Shown here: positions 34,301 to 41,004 of the stretch, one piece after another
Numbering within the stretch: position 1 is the first letter of the stretch
Layout: each line of letters begins with the position of its first letter
Source of the DNA: Cinclus cinclus
Lineage: Eukaryota > Chordata > Aves > Passeriformes > Cinclidae
NCBI RefSeq assembly: GCF_963662255.1
Contig: NC_085047.1
Location: forward strand, 46,221,006 to 46,285,005
Direction of reading: 5' to 3'
DNA: 64,000 nucleotides
Made by a program: the position numbers and the translations under genes
The notes under the pieces: model-generated
Told to the model about the DNA's origin: nothing
Database searches by the model: none
The model's input: only the letters and a program-made list of their open reading frames with translations

Positions 34301-36975
34301 AAGATGGGCATAAAATCTGGGAGCAGTGTAGTACTTCAGTGTTAATTGTTAAGAGTTCCATCTGGGAATGACAATACAATTCAATTTTCTTACCTGGGAA
34401 TACCAAGTATCTCTGCAGAGAATTGCCAGCAAGGCGTCTGCTGAGATTTGCTGCTGAGGGTTTTGTTTTTGAGGTCCCCATCTCTTCACTAAGAATTGGA
34501 TTGAGACAGCAGATTTGCTTCATTATAAGTTATCAGGCATCTGAAATGTAGATGCTTTTGAGGTACCCAGTGTGGAAGAATGTTTGAAATATTCTGTAGT
34601 AGGAAAACTACTACTGGCAGTAACCCAGTATTTAGAAATCTCTTGTTTCCTTCCAATCACCACAATTAATTGTGCAGGAAGGAAGCAAAAATTATTACAT
34701 TAAAAAAAAGCTTAAGCAACTCTTAAAAAAATTAATTTACAAGCTAAGTGTTTTGAAAGCTTGAAAACAAGATTTCTTGGAAAGTACTTTTCCTTAATTG
34801 TAACAGCTATTCAAGTGACTGATTTTAATGTAGATTTTGTGTAACTCTAAGGGAAATGTGGGCAAGTGATACCAAAGAAGTAAAATCACCTTGTATATAC
34901 AACACAATAAATTAAGTATGAGACTCAACGTGTGTTAGAGGTACAGGCTCACACACAACATCAGCAGAATTACAAGCATGTGATGTTGCACAGAGAAGCA
35001 AGTGAAGAGTAGCTTGTGGTCTGTTAGTGCAGCTGCCTATTTTTCATTAACTCAGCTGGTCCTGGGTGTTGCAGGGGGATTTTGCCTTCTCTTTCTCTAC
35101 TTTCATGATTTGGAGAGGATTTGTCGTTCAAAAGTCAAAGTTGGATTTTTGGACTGAGTTAAGCAGTCACTGAGGGAGAGACCAGATAGGGCTTTTTTCT
35201 TTAGGAGGAACATCTCAACTTTGGGGAAAAGAAAGCTCTTAAACCCATTTGGAGCATCAGTTGTGATGTGGCTTCAAGCCATGCTGTCTTGCAGATGCTG
35301 GTCACCATTGTTAACTAAAGCAGAAGACTGTTTCTCCTGGTTCTGCTTCTAATTTTGTTGAAATAATTTTAATGGAATACTTAATACTGTAAAACTATTG
35401 TAAAATATTAGGTAATGCCAGCTGTTTGACATATACTTGGCAACCAATGAAGAGCTGTAGCTGAAATGTCAGGATACTTTCATTCACAGCTATGAAACAC
35501 TATATTGTTGTCTCATTGTGGTCTCAAACTGCAGATGGGGGGGTTTTAGGTTGGACATTAGGGAGGAATTTCTCCACAAAAGGGGTGATTTGACAATGAA
35601 TGGGCTACCCACAGAGATGGTGGAGTCACCATCCCTAGAGGTGTTTAAGGAAAGACTGATGTGGCACTCTGTGCCATAGTCTGGTTGACGTGGCAGTGTT
35701 GGGCCACAGGTTGGACTTGATGGTCCCAGAAGTCTCTTCCAACCTAACTGATACCATGATTCTGTGATTGCTTGTTCCTATAAAAATACTGTTGTTTCAA
35801 GAAAGTAGGCAGGCGGTTAAAATATCTAAATTATTAGACTACTTTAAACAGCTGTATTTTACTTCTTATCTGACTCTTAATCTGATTTACATGAGAGCAA
35901 AACAATCCAGCAATCACCCCAGCAGGTGAAGAGCAACACCTGAACTCTTATCAACCAATTTGGGAAGGTGAGCCGGTAAAAACCCTTATTTTTACTGAAG
36001 GAACAGGAAATAGAGTTGACTCCTGAAGTCCTCAGTATTGGTGAAGGAGGGAGCTTGAGTGATAACTCGCTCATCCAAAACTGAAAATTCTCTTCTGAGA
36101 CTTGCCTAAATGGATGAACTGCTAGAATTTCCTGAAAGGACTCTTCTTTAGTGTCTTAGAGGATGTTTCTGAGCTGCATCTAATCCCATAACACAGGGTA
36201 TTATACCCATAATACAGGGTAAGCAATTAAGGGATTAAGATTGATTAACAACCAACCTTTTAAATAAAATAGGAGGAGGAGGGATTTTAGCTGCTTACAT
36301 TTCTGTGTGTCTCAGAACTACCATCCTTGACTTTCCAAGGGAACCCTAGGCTCTACATTCAGAGGTAGCCGCATCAGCCAATGATTAATTATTGTGTGAG
36401 CAATTATTCATGTAATTGGTGTTGTGATTAGTGTTGGGCCTCTTTGCAAAGCATGGAAGATACTTTCAGCTTTAGCCAAGACCTAGATCTGCAGGTTTTT
36501 GAAGAGTCTATGGTGTCTTGCATGCTTGTTCAGTCCCAGGCATCTGAGATTCTGAGGATGTGGGACTGGCTGGGTTTGGGCCAGACCTGTCACAGCTCCT
36601 TCTGTCAACAAGACCACAATTCTCCACATTATTCTTTTTGCTTTGGTTGGTTTGGGTTTTTTTTTTTGTTAACTTGCCTAGGTACAGTTAGAATTCTGTT
36701 TGTGCAAGATTTTGGAACTGCTAACATGCTGTCTTGTCCTGTGAGGCTGTGTTTCTAACCCCCTGTGCTTTGCTCCTTGTAGCCCACAGAATCTGAACCA
36801 GAGGACAGACATGTTCTATCTGCAGCCTGAGTGCTCAGTGTCAGCAGAGAGCCCCATCTGGTACACTGCCACTTCCCTGGACCGCAACACTTTGGAAAAT
36901 ATGCTCGTACGGGTTCTTTTAGTAAAAGATATTTATGATAAAGACAATTATGAACTGGATGAAGACATAGATTAA
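1667..36975 (+). CDS. ZMYM2: ZMYM2 (ZNF198), MYM-type zinc finger protein 2; 3' part of the gene, 16 coding exons, 5' part outside window
   Basis: Seen: sixteen exons with matching splice phases join into one open frame of 752 codons ending in TAA. The protein runs through four Cys-rich MYM fingers, a Pro/Val repeat linker, an acidic linker (motif PDVPYEPDLDIEID), a basic stretch (RPRSKKKGVKRR) and a long conserved C-terminal domain ending KDNYELDEDID. Known: ZMYM2 is a nuclear protein of about 1377 residues in human. It associates with the LSD1-CoREST-HDAC1 corepressor and binds SUMO, and its 5' part is fused to FGFR1 in the t(8;13) myeloproliferative syndrome. Inferred: roughly the first 625 residues are encoded upstream. 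ZMYM4 and ZMYM3 share the architecture, but the wording of the fingers, the Pro/Val linker and the C-terminus fit ZMYM2 best. The AT-rich, long-intron context and gene-poor downstream flank also fit. The feature spans introns; individual exons follow. Confidence 0.88.
1784..2364 (+). other. ZMYM2 intron, 581 nt
   Basis: Begins gtaagg and ends catttag. AT-rich, with nothing else recognised. Confidence 0.85.
2365..2515 (+). CDS. ZMYM2: ZMYM2 coding exon b: end of one MYM finger, start of the next
   Basis: 151 nt, phase 0 to 1. The acceptor is catttag and the donor gaag|gtatgt. It encodes QFCSRACSDDYKK, which closes the finger begun in the previous exon. It then encodes CEYCQEEKTLHE and PFCSE of the next finger, whose last cysteine lies in the following exon 9.5 kb away. 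Confidence 0.92.
2516..11979 (+). other. ZMYM2 intron, about 9.5 kb, largest in window
   Basis: Begins gtatgt and ends tttccag. It interrupts a MYM finger just before its last cysteine. I see an A/C-rich low-complexity tract at 11210-11345 and a cluster of CATGG/GCCATGG words near 6785-6824. No LINE or SINE that I can name and no convincing exon. Confidence 0.8.
11210..11345 (+). repeat. A/C-rich low-complexity tract
   Basis: About 135 nt built almost only of A and C in runs such as caaacaaacaaa and aaccaaccaaaacc, with strong strand asymmetry. It is open in one frame only because it lacks T. Confidence 0.8.
11980..12152 (+). CDS. ZMYM2: ZMYM2 coding exon c: MYM finger, ends at a GC splice donor
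   Basis: 173 nt, phase 1 to 0. The acceptor is tttccag. It encodes CKLLYKQDFARRLGLRC, completing the previous finger, and a full finger with CVTCNYC, CKKGATKELDG, RDFCSEECC and KKFQDWYYK. The exon stops at AAG followed by gcaagt, not GT. The only nearby GT would put the next exon out of frame with an immediate stop, so the GC donor is required. Confidence 0.9.
12153..12158 (+). promoter_or_regulatory. Non-canonical GC splice donor (AAG|gcaagt)
   Basis: The intron after exon c starts gc and ends ag at 18176-18177. Flanking bases are otherwise a perfect U1 match (AAG before, aagt after), which is the known pattern of GC-AG introns. The reading frame supports it: the joined residues are WYYK then AVRCDCC. 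Confidence 0.85.
16024..16292 (-). mobile_element. CR1 LINE 3' fragment (reverse orientation)
   Basis: Reads as the complement of a CR1 3' region: a remnant of the ATTCTGTG-type tail, then the words for grouped 'gttgggttagaagagacct', 'gcccca-tccaacctgacctt', 'cctctctgggcag-gtgttccagtg' and 'ccccttgtcctatcac'. Diverged and truncated, about 270 nt. A LINE relic inside a ZMYM2 intron, opposite in direction to the gene. Confidence 0.85.
18178..18343 (+). CDS. ZMYM2: ZMYM2 coding exon d: last MYM finger
   Basis: 166 nt, phase 0 to 1. The acceptor is cattaag and the donor tatg|gtatgt. It encodes a complete finger: CDCCKSQG, then VQWRGEMKHFCDQHC and RFYCQQ, followed by QKGPENLHY. It is more GC- and CpG-rich than its introns, as expected of a constrained exon in AT-rich DNA. 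Confidence 0.93.
18344..19195 (+). other. ZMYM2 intron, 852 nt
   Basis: Begins gtatgt and ends tgttttcag. A short run of open frame continues from exon d into the intron. Nothing else recognised. Confidence 0.8.
19196..19230 (+). CDS. ZMYM2: ZMYM2 coding exon e: 35-nt very short exon
   Basis: 35 nt, phase 1 to 0. The acceptor is tgttttcag and the donor aca|gtaagt. With the preceding base it encodes DQGCQTPRTKIT, the link between the finger array and the Pro-rich region. Skipping it would shift the frame. A compound CT/TA microsatellite begins only about 40 nt downstream of the donor. Confidence 0.87.
19268..19388 (+). repeat. Compound CT / TG / TA microsatellite with (TA)23
   Basis: A CT run at 19272-19290, then TGTG and TATG steps, then an uninterrupted TA run at 19341-19386. 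It lies just downstream of the 35-nt exon e. Likely length-polymorphic. Confidence 0.95.
20538..20553 (+). promoter_or_regulatory. CTCF-like core motif (candidate)
   Basis: CCAGCAGGGGGAGCTC fits the CTCF core CCASYAGRKGGCRS except A for C at one position. It is in a small CpG-containing GC patch inside AT-rich intron. Occupancy is not shown by sequence. Confidence 0.35.
20610..20635. repeat. T14-A12 inverted homopolymer tract
   Basis: Fourteen T directly followed by twelve A, a perfect no-loop palindrome of 24 nt. It may be a template for slippage or assembly error. Confidence 0.9.
21063..21192 (+). CDS. ZMYM2: ZMYM2 coding exon f: Ser/Pro and Lys/Cys-rich linker
   Basis: 130 nt, phase 0 to 1. 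The acceptor is gtctgcag and the donor acag|gtaact. It encodes GSAPPPSPTPN, then CKPLTMTKATYCKPHM and KSCQT. The paired cysteines suggest a further small metal-binding or structural motif after the MYM array, but I cannot assign a family. Confidence 0.9.
21362..21477 (+). CDS. ZMYM2: ZMYM2 coding exon g: first half of Pro/Val repeat linker
   Basis: 116 nt, phase 1 to 0. The acceptor is tttaatag and the donor cct|gtaagt. It encodes YVPVPIPVPVYVPVPM, then a Met/Tyr/Gln spacer and VPVPTTVPVP. This is the Pro-rich region characteristic of ZMYM2-type proteins, retained in the human ZMYM2-FGFR1 fusion and implicated there in oligomerisation. Confidence 0.92.
21478..22179 (+). other. ZMYM2 intron, 702 nt, splits the Pro/Val repeat
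   Basis: Begins gtaagt and ends tgcatag, phase 0. It interrupts the VPVP repeat between exons g and h. T-rich toward the acceptor. Nothing else recognised. Confidence 0.85.
22180..22351 (+). CDS. ZMYM2: ZMYM2 coding exon h: end of Pro/Val repeat and helical linker
   Basis: 172 nt, phase 0 to 1. The acceptor is tgcatag and the donor gcca|gtaagt. It encodes VPVPVFLPTSLDSTEK, then a predicted helix AAIEELRGKVSS, then a variable acidic stretch. Translation runs on openly into the intron for some distance, but the donor is a full consensus match and the phase fits the next exon. Confidence 0.9.
22352..23833 (+). other. ZMYM2 intron, about 1.5 kb
   Basis: Begins gtaagt and ends ttttaaacag. About a third is an LTR remnant (22505-22965). 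The rest is unique-looking AT-rich sequence. Confidence 0.8.
22505..22965 (-). mobile_element. Degenerate avian endogenous-retrovirus LTR fragment (reverse orientation)
   Basis: Shares a long ordered series of words with a common avian ERV LTR in reverse complement: 'gtgatgca-ccat', 'ctcaccacttac-c', 'gcccagcctgttcctgagcag', 'ccccagttaaatactgagcat', 'tggtatgggataccc', 'ttcttgtgcac' and 'gaaactgaaaagcc'. The distal end is missing, no internal coding region is attached, and many differences are present. It is an old solo-LTR piece. I do not assign it to a named family. Confidence 0.7.
23834..23935 (+). CDS. ZMYM2: ZMYM2 coding exon i: acidic linker
   Basis: 102 nt, phase 1 to 1. The acceptor is ttttaaacag and the donor agag|gtaatt. 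It encodes a variable stretch, VVVASNLLNSESRTS, followed by the conserved acidic motif LPDVPYEPDLDIEIDFPR. The variable part appears about eight residues shorter than the human protein as I remember it. The exon is symmetrical (phase 1-1), so it could be skipped without breaking the frame. Confidence 0.9.
23936..25870 (+). other. ZMYM2 intron, about 1.9 kb
   Basis: Begins gtaatt and ends tattttcag. AT-rich, with a poly-T tract near 25797-25808. No repeat family or exon recognised. Confidence 0.8.
25871..25965 (+). CDS. ZMYM2: ZMYM2 coding exon j: acidic linker into basic NLS-like stretch
   Basis: 95 nt, phase 1 to 0. The acceptor is tattttcag and the donor aag|gtaatc. It encodes ATEELDTENEFLLPP, then GEEYEEQ and RPRSKKK. 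With GVKRR from the next exon this makes a likely nuclear-localisation signal spanning the exon junction. Confidence 0.92.
25966..26949 (+). other. ZMYM2 intron, 984 nt, with CpG cluster at its 3' end
   Basis: Begins gtaatc and ends ccatggcag. The first 800 nt is AT-rich and CpG-poor. From 26796 the sequence turns GC-rich, with eight CpGs in about 45 nt, running into the GC-rich exon k. Confidence 0.8.
26950..27118 (+). CDS. ZMYM2: ZMYM2 coding exon k: start of C-terminal DUF3504 (Crypton-derived) domain
   Basis: 169 nt, phase 0 to 1. The acceptor is ccatggcag and the donor tcaa|gtaagt. It encodes GVKRRAVSEYQSHDDSS, a Ser/acidic patch, then FPFKYAYGVNAWKHWVK, the hallmark start of the ZMYM2/QRICH1 C-terminal domain. 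It is strongly GC- and CpG-rich compared with other exons and continues a CpG cluster in the preceding intron. Confidence 0.93.
27119..28036 (+). other. ZMYM2 intron, 918 nt
   Basis: Begins gtaagt and ends tattttacag. Has a moderately GC-rich middle (27440-27800) that is open in one frame by chance. I recognise no protein or repeat there. Confidence 0.8.
28037..28188 (+). CDS. ZMYM2: ZMYM2 coding exon l: C-terminal domain
   Basis: 152 nt, phase 1 to 0. The acceptor is tattttacag and the donor gag|gttagt. It encodes KSVKLKEDLLSHTSAELN, then HFVNEIRRPNGENYAPDS and YYLCLGIQE, the conserved core-binding-like part of the C-terminal domain. The split codon at the preceding junction reads Ile (a|ta), where I recall Ser in human. 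Confidence 0.92.
28189..32147 (+). other. ZMYM2 intron, about 4.0 kb
   Basis: Begins gttagt and ends tcctatag. Contains a G/T-rich tract at 31756-31860 and an A18 run at 32063-32080. The remainder is AT-rich with nothing recognised. Confidence 0.8.
31756..31860 (+). repeat. G/T-rich low-complexity tract
   Basis: Runs such as ggttggttttgggttttt and gttttgtttgtttgg, the complementary counterpart of the A/C-rich tract at 11210. Apart from a short purine-rich interruption it is nearly free of A and C. Confidence 0.75.
32148..32262 (+). CDS. ZMYM2: ZMYM2 coding exon m: C-terminal domain
   Basis: 115 nt, phase 0 to 1. The acceptor is tcctatag and the donor gatg|gtaatt. It encodes YLYRSNRKDNIFIDPIYQ, then FEKELNKILRSWQPSILPDG, a stretch highly conserved among ZMYM2, ZMYM3, ZMYM4 and QRICH1. 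Confidence 0.93.
32263..33392 (+). other. ZMYM2 intron, about 1.1 kb
   Basis: Begins gtaatt and ends ttactaag. Contains the compound microsatellite at 32322-32393 and a T16 run near 32601. Nothing else recognised. Confidence 0.8.
32322..32393 (+). repeat. Compound GT / TA / TATG / TAAG / TATC microsatellite
   Basis: Successive short runs of five different di- and tetranucleotides within 72 nt, 60 nt downstream of exon m. Confidence 0.9.
33393..33644 (+). CDS. ZMYM2: ZMYM2 coding exon n: C-terminal domain, recombinase-like core
   Basis: 252 nt, the longest coding exon here, phase 1 to 1. The acceptor is ttactaag and the donor gaag|gtacta. It encodes SIFSRVEEDYLWRIKQLG, then LLNTLFYFNTKYFGLKTVEQ, then HLRLSFGTVFRQWKKN and ACLRYQVSSL. 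The GLKTVEQHLRL motif aligns by eye with the region around the first catalytic Arg of tyrosine recombinases, with Lys in its place. Confidence 0.94.
33645..34015 (+). other. ZMYM2 intron, 371 nt
   Basis: Begins gtacta and ends cttaaag. Somewhat GC-richer than its neighbours. Nothing else recognised. Confidence 0.8.
34016..34136 (+). CDS. ZMYM2: ZMYM2 coding exon o: C-terminal domain
   Basis: 121 nt, phase 1 to 2. The acceptor is cttaaag and the donor aaag|gtaagt. It encodes DKITTGKRKHEDDVPVFEQ, then SDPARCPVKMFECYLSK. A basic-acidic loop is followed by the conserved CPVKMFECYLSK motif of the family. Confidence 0.92.
34137..36782 (+). other. ZMYM2 last intron, about 2.6 kb
   Basis: Begins gtaagt and ends ctccttgtag. 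Contains one CR1 3' fragment (35540-35770). The rest is AT-rich with nothing recognised. Confidence 0.8.
35540..35770 (+). mobile_element. CR1 LINE 3' end fragment
   Basis: Words typical of the CR1 3' region in order: 'ttttaggttggacattagggaggaa', 'gagatggtggagtcaccatccctagaggtgttta', 'gtggcact-tgtgccatagtctggttgac', 'aggttggacttgatggtc', 'tcttccaacct', then the tail 'gattctgtgattg'. Same strand as ZMYM2. About 230 nt, 5'-truncated, with the 3' tail intact, as usual for CR1. Confidence 0.92.
36783..36975 (+). CDS. ZMYM2: ZMYM2 last coding exon p, with stop codon
   Basis: 193 nt of coding sequence, phase 2 to the stop TAA at 36973-36975. The acceptor is ctccttgtag. It encodes SPQNLNQRTDMFYLQPEC, then WYTATSLDRNTLENMLVRV and LLVKDIYDKDNYELDEDID. 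The short acidic tail matches the ZMYM2 C-terminus (ELDEDTD in human, as I recall). Confidence 0.95.
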
Positions 36976-37651
36976 AACAAACTTCCAAAAACTGTCAAGA
37001 CAACAAACAGCATTAGATATAGTCATGCTGCTAGACCTTTACTATGGAAAACATTTCAAGTTTACCCTTTGTTTTATGAGTTTTGTAGCAGTGTGTGCCC
37101 TCACCTGGGTATTACCATGTAAATAGTTTGTGAGTGAAAGTCTCCATTATTCTGCCTAGTGGTTTTAGGATACATAACAAACACATTTCAGATTCTTTTT
37201 TTATTATTTATTTGATTAGGTATGTTTGTAACTTTTTACATTGCAAAATATGAATGAGAATGTGCCATGTGTAATTTTTTTCCCCTTGTAGTAAAATACA
37301 TCCATGTTGCACAACTCTGCTGTTGGAAGCTCCCTTGGAGGAAGCTCTTTTAATGGCTTCTTAAACCAGATGGTTGTGTTTGGGTAGCACTACTAAAGTT
37401 TAGAACTTGCTGTGTCTTTCAGAATTTTTAAATAAATTGTAAACTAATAGGTTTTTTACTTCTTAGTTACTGAAGCCTTATAAGGTTATGTAGAGAGATT
37501 CCATCTTATGTACCAAAAATAGACAAGAGAATGCTGTCAATATTGGTGTACTGTAATGTGAATCTATTCTGGTGAAAACACTTTTTTGTTGCCCTTATTA
37601 AAACCTTAGTGTCCTTTCGTTATTTGTGACTCTCTCTCAATTGCCCCTACA

Positions 37652-37676
37652 AATAAAGTATATATGTAAAAATAAA
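37652..37676 (+). terminator. Proximal poly(A) signals of ZMYM2 (two AATAAA)
   Basis: AATAAA at 37652-37657 and at 37671-37676, about 680-700 nt after the stop codon. An earlier AATAAA is at 37431-37436. Use of any one cannot be decided from sequence. Confidence 0.45.
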
Positions 37677-37917
37677 TGAATATAAGTTTAGAGCATGTGG
37701 TCATCAAGACATGTATTTTGTAAAGAGATAAACTAAAACCAAAAGCCCCTCAAAAATAAAAGGGGGGGGGAAAGACAAAGGAAAGAAAAAGGAAAAAAAA
37801 AAGATGTCTGATGACAATGCTGTATAATCCTGTTTTCTTTTTTACTTTTCCAATTGTAAATGCCAGTACCTCAAATTAACGTAAATTTGTCCTTTGTAGC
37901 CTTATAGAAAGGGGTTC

Positions 37918-37948
37918 CATGCCATATTACATGAAGTAATATGGTATG
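37918..37948 (+). other. 13-bp hairpin in the ZMYM2 3' UTR
   Basis: Arms 37918-37930 and 37936-37948 pair fully (12 Watson-Crick pairs plus one G-U) around the 5-nt loop ATGAA. It could be an RNA structural element. It is too short to be a microRNA precursor unless pairing extends further. Confidence 0.6.
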
Positions 37949-38270
37949 CTAAATTTTTAACTTCTGTTCGTCCTTGCATTGCTGTATTTAAATACAGTCA
38001 ATACTTGACTATGGGTGGGAAGATCCTTTTAACTAATGCCTCCATTCAAAAGCCATATGAGATGTGAAGTTGCAACAAGTTGAAAGATAATTTTTCTTGA
38101 AGAAAAACCTTTCATTTGTTCTATATCCTTTCCTTGTGCTTACTTTACTTAAGTAGTCTGATTTCCAGATACATGTTTAACTGCTCAAGTTTTGTTACTT
38201 GCTCTTATTTAACTGATGCAAACAATATGGTGATTCAAGCAATGGTTTTGCTGTTGTACTGAAAAAAATG

Positions 38271-38288
38271 TAGTAGAATATTCTACTA
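38271..38288. repeat. Perfect 18-bp palindrome
   Basis: TAGTAGAATATTCTACTA equals its own reverse complement. It lies about 190 nt upstream of the distal AATAAA at 38482. Confidence 0.75.
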
Positions 38289-38481
38289 TATAGTACTCAT
38301 AAGCTTAAGTCTCTCCTAAATGGCACTAATAATCTGTTGAGAAGAATCATATACTAAAGGGGAAACTTTCTGTGTATATATATTACTACCTGAGGATTTA
38401 TTTCTTGCAAGGGCTGCATGGCTTTTCCATTTTCCTTGGCTTAAAAGAATGCACATAAGGATGCATCTTTCTATATAGATA

Positions 38482-38487
38482 AATAAA
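38482..38487 (+). terminator. Probable distal poly(A) signal of ZMYM2
   Basis: AATAAA followed 10-30 nt later by a T/GT-rich element (gttgctttgtttgtt), the usual layout of a vertebrate cleavage site. Confidence 0.5.
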
Positions 38488-38510
38488 GCTTCAGTTGCTT
38501 TGTTTGTTAA

Positions 38511-40961
38511 ACAAGTTTATTTAAATTTCTGCTATTCTGGTGTGTCTGTGAGTATGTATTAATTTTAGATAGACCACTATTTCAACTGGAGATGGAAATG
38601 TACATGTTTAATTTTTCATTTCTTTCTGGTGGCATTACCCTTCCTGTGAAATCAAAAAATACAGCACAGCACCATTGAGTAGATCACCAAGAGCTTCAAT
38701 GCACCTTTCCCTTTGTGAGTGAATGCTTAAGAATTTAGTTCATTAACACTTGTTCTTTTCAAACAGCAATCATATAATATGCCCATGATATGTAAAAGAG
38801 ATTAAATCAGGAATTGTAGTCATTGTTTTGTTCTGGTCTCTCCAGCTTTTTTAATACCTGACTTGACTATAAGTTAAATTTACATATGGGGATCATTACT
38901 AATTACCTGTGGGAAATGAAATTTGAAATATTTCATTTAAACATAACCTGAAATGTTTTGATAAATAGCAGTAAGGATCACTTGCAGTCTCTACTCTATA
39001 ATTCAGACTTTGGAGGCTTCAGCAGAGGCTTCAATTGCTCTGTGATTATAGCAGTGTTTAATCACAGGCACACTTTTTTAAAACTACAAACCTTTAATGG
39101 GAAGCTGAAAGTTAAGTATATGTGTTGAGTGTTTTGTCTTAAGCAAGAGTTTTAAATTCTTGTTCTCAAAATCAGATTACAGCTATTTCTTAAATAGTAA
39201 GGGCAGTCTTTAGTATGGCATGTTGAACAATCTGTAGGCATTTTCAGCACCTAGAGGAAATAATTAACGCATCTTAAATTTTATCAGAAACCACATTATT
39301 GTTGTAAATTCCTTCCATTTTCTACCCAAGTTTCATCCGCAGTCAGTAAAAATACCCAGGTTGGGTTTTGAAATAGGCATTTTTACATATAGATCCATGT
39401 TGGAAATACAAAGGCAGTTGTCAGGAAAATAACTTTTCTTCCAGGAGATGGAGCTATTCCATCATCAGCAATAATGTTTTTTGAGTGGTTCATGTGTTCA
39501 GATTGAAAGTTGTAAACTGCAGAGATATTGCAGTCAAGTCTGCATTATGGTTCGATGTATGCGTTTTATCCCTAAATTTGAATGGTGATGCAAAATGCAA
39601 TAAAATACCTTAGTTCTGAAAAAAATAAAGATATGCAATTTTATAATAATTAGGAGTTCAGGGCAAATTATTTTTTTTATTATTTTTTGCTTTGGCAGAA
39701 CTTCAGCAGCTGGAGTAGAATAAGGTTGATGTCAAGGAATTATATGCTGTGCAGGACAAAAATACAATGCTCTGTTCTGCACAGGCACACAGCTTTCAGG
39801 TAGTGATGTGTCTAAGAAACCTGCCCTTACTTTCCTCCTTAAGAGGGTGTGAAGTGGCACCCTGGCTGTTGAGGGCATCCCTGTGAGCTCTGACAGATTA
39901 CCTGAGAAGTGCAGCATGGGGACTACACCACTGTCCACACACAGCCCTGCACTCCAGTCCTGGCCAGGTTTTCTTAACTTCTCCAATTGTGCCAACGTGT
40001 GCTCTGCATCTCCTTACTGTCAGATCAAGTTTTGAACAATTCCCAAGTGAAGTAGAGGCCTTAAGACACTAAGAAAGTTAGCAGCAGTAAGAAAAGTACA
40101 TAGAAAATATAATTCAGTGTAAGAAACGGTGAAAAATTCATGCTCTTTTCAGAAAATAAATTTACTTTGTGAGTCATCTTTTTTATCTGTGACTGTGTTT
40201 GGTCCATGAGAATAATACAGCCTTTTGTAATTAGGGAACTAAGCATTAATTACAGTGGCTGGCTTTTACTGAGCAAAAGGGTGTAGTTGTGAAATAATTT
40301 CACTGTGTACAGTATTAATTACCTTTAAAGTACTCACAGTGGGACTCTACAGCGCAGCAAAATTTTTTTCTTAGTGTCTGTGACTGTCCTATGAGAGACC
40401 ATATAAATAGGTGGGGAAAACAGGAGAGCTGGTCTATAAACCTTGCAGTCCCACAAGGAGGTAGTATGTGAGATGGAAGAGAAAAAGGCATGAGTAGTGG
40501 TAGGAACTCAATCCCATACCCATTTTTGCTCACCTTTTTTATTATATAGGAAGGGTTTTTTCTGTTCCATTTTCCAATTTTGTCTGTTACTGTTAGGAAC
40601 GGCAGTTAAATATTTTAATTTCCTTTTTTTTGGAACATCCACTCTGCAGTTCATTGCGCTCATGTTGTGCATTATATGATACACAGTATGTGCAGGACTG
40701 AGCATGTTGCAGAGTAGGTGGAGTGGGAGTTCAAGTTACTGAGATGTAAAAGGGTGTTTGGCCATCACAGGTGAAATGAGTCTCTGGGTTATAATGCCAA
40801 AGGCTAATGGTGCTTTGAAAGCATTGGCATTTGAGCTGTCCTTTGTTTAGGGTTAGAACTAAACCATAGGGTTTGTGAGTGTGGCCTGCTGTCCCCAGGG
40901 GCTTGGTTATGTGTGGCAATTTCCCATTTCTCAAGTGAGAAGTAAAGCTTTCCTCTGGCAG
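38511..40961. other. Intergenic (or extended 3' UTR) AT-rich sequence
   Basis: Two late AATAAA signals at 39599 and 39624. Otherwise no gene, repeat family or strong motif recognised. Confidence 0.6.
39599..39629 (+). terminator. Possible extended poly(A) signals
   Basis: AATAAA at 39599-39604 and 39624-39629. They would give a 3' UTR of about 2.65 kb if the gene extends this far. No repeat separates them from the coding end. Confidence 0.3.
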
Positions 40962-41004
40962 CTTTAAGGTCTCTTCCAACCTAGTCATTCTGTGATTCTG
41001 TGAA
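40962..41004 (+). mobile_element. Short CR1-type 3' tail
   Basis: 'ggtctcttccaacctagtcattctgtgattctgtg' is the last part of a CR1 (or CR1-tailed SINE) with two ATTCTGTG units. The upstream part is not recognisable. Confidence 0.75.

Larger units (their letters stand above)
36976..38510 (+). other. ZMYM2: ZMYM2 3' UTR (proximal and probable distal ends)
   Basis: AT-rich non-coding sequence follows the stop codon directly, with no repeat insertion. AATAAA hexamers occur at 37431, 37652, 37671, 37755 and 38482. The last is followed by a GT/T-rich stretch (ttgctttgtttgtt), so I take about 38510 as a likely distal end. Two more hexamers at 39599 and 39624 could extend it to about 39640. The UTR contains ATTTA-type motifs, a hairpin and a palindrome. 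The end is inferred, not seen. Confidence 0.6.

Noticed and set aside
1667..36975. Assignment as ZMYM4 rather than ZMYM2
   Set aside because: The paralogues share the architecture. The QSSTNGQF-SPSDIQLKCNYC lead-in, the PVPIPVPVYVPVPM linker and the YELDED tail match ZMYM2 as I know it, and AT-rich, long-intron surroundings with a gene-poor 3' flank fit the ZMYM2 locus better. A protein search would settle it.
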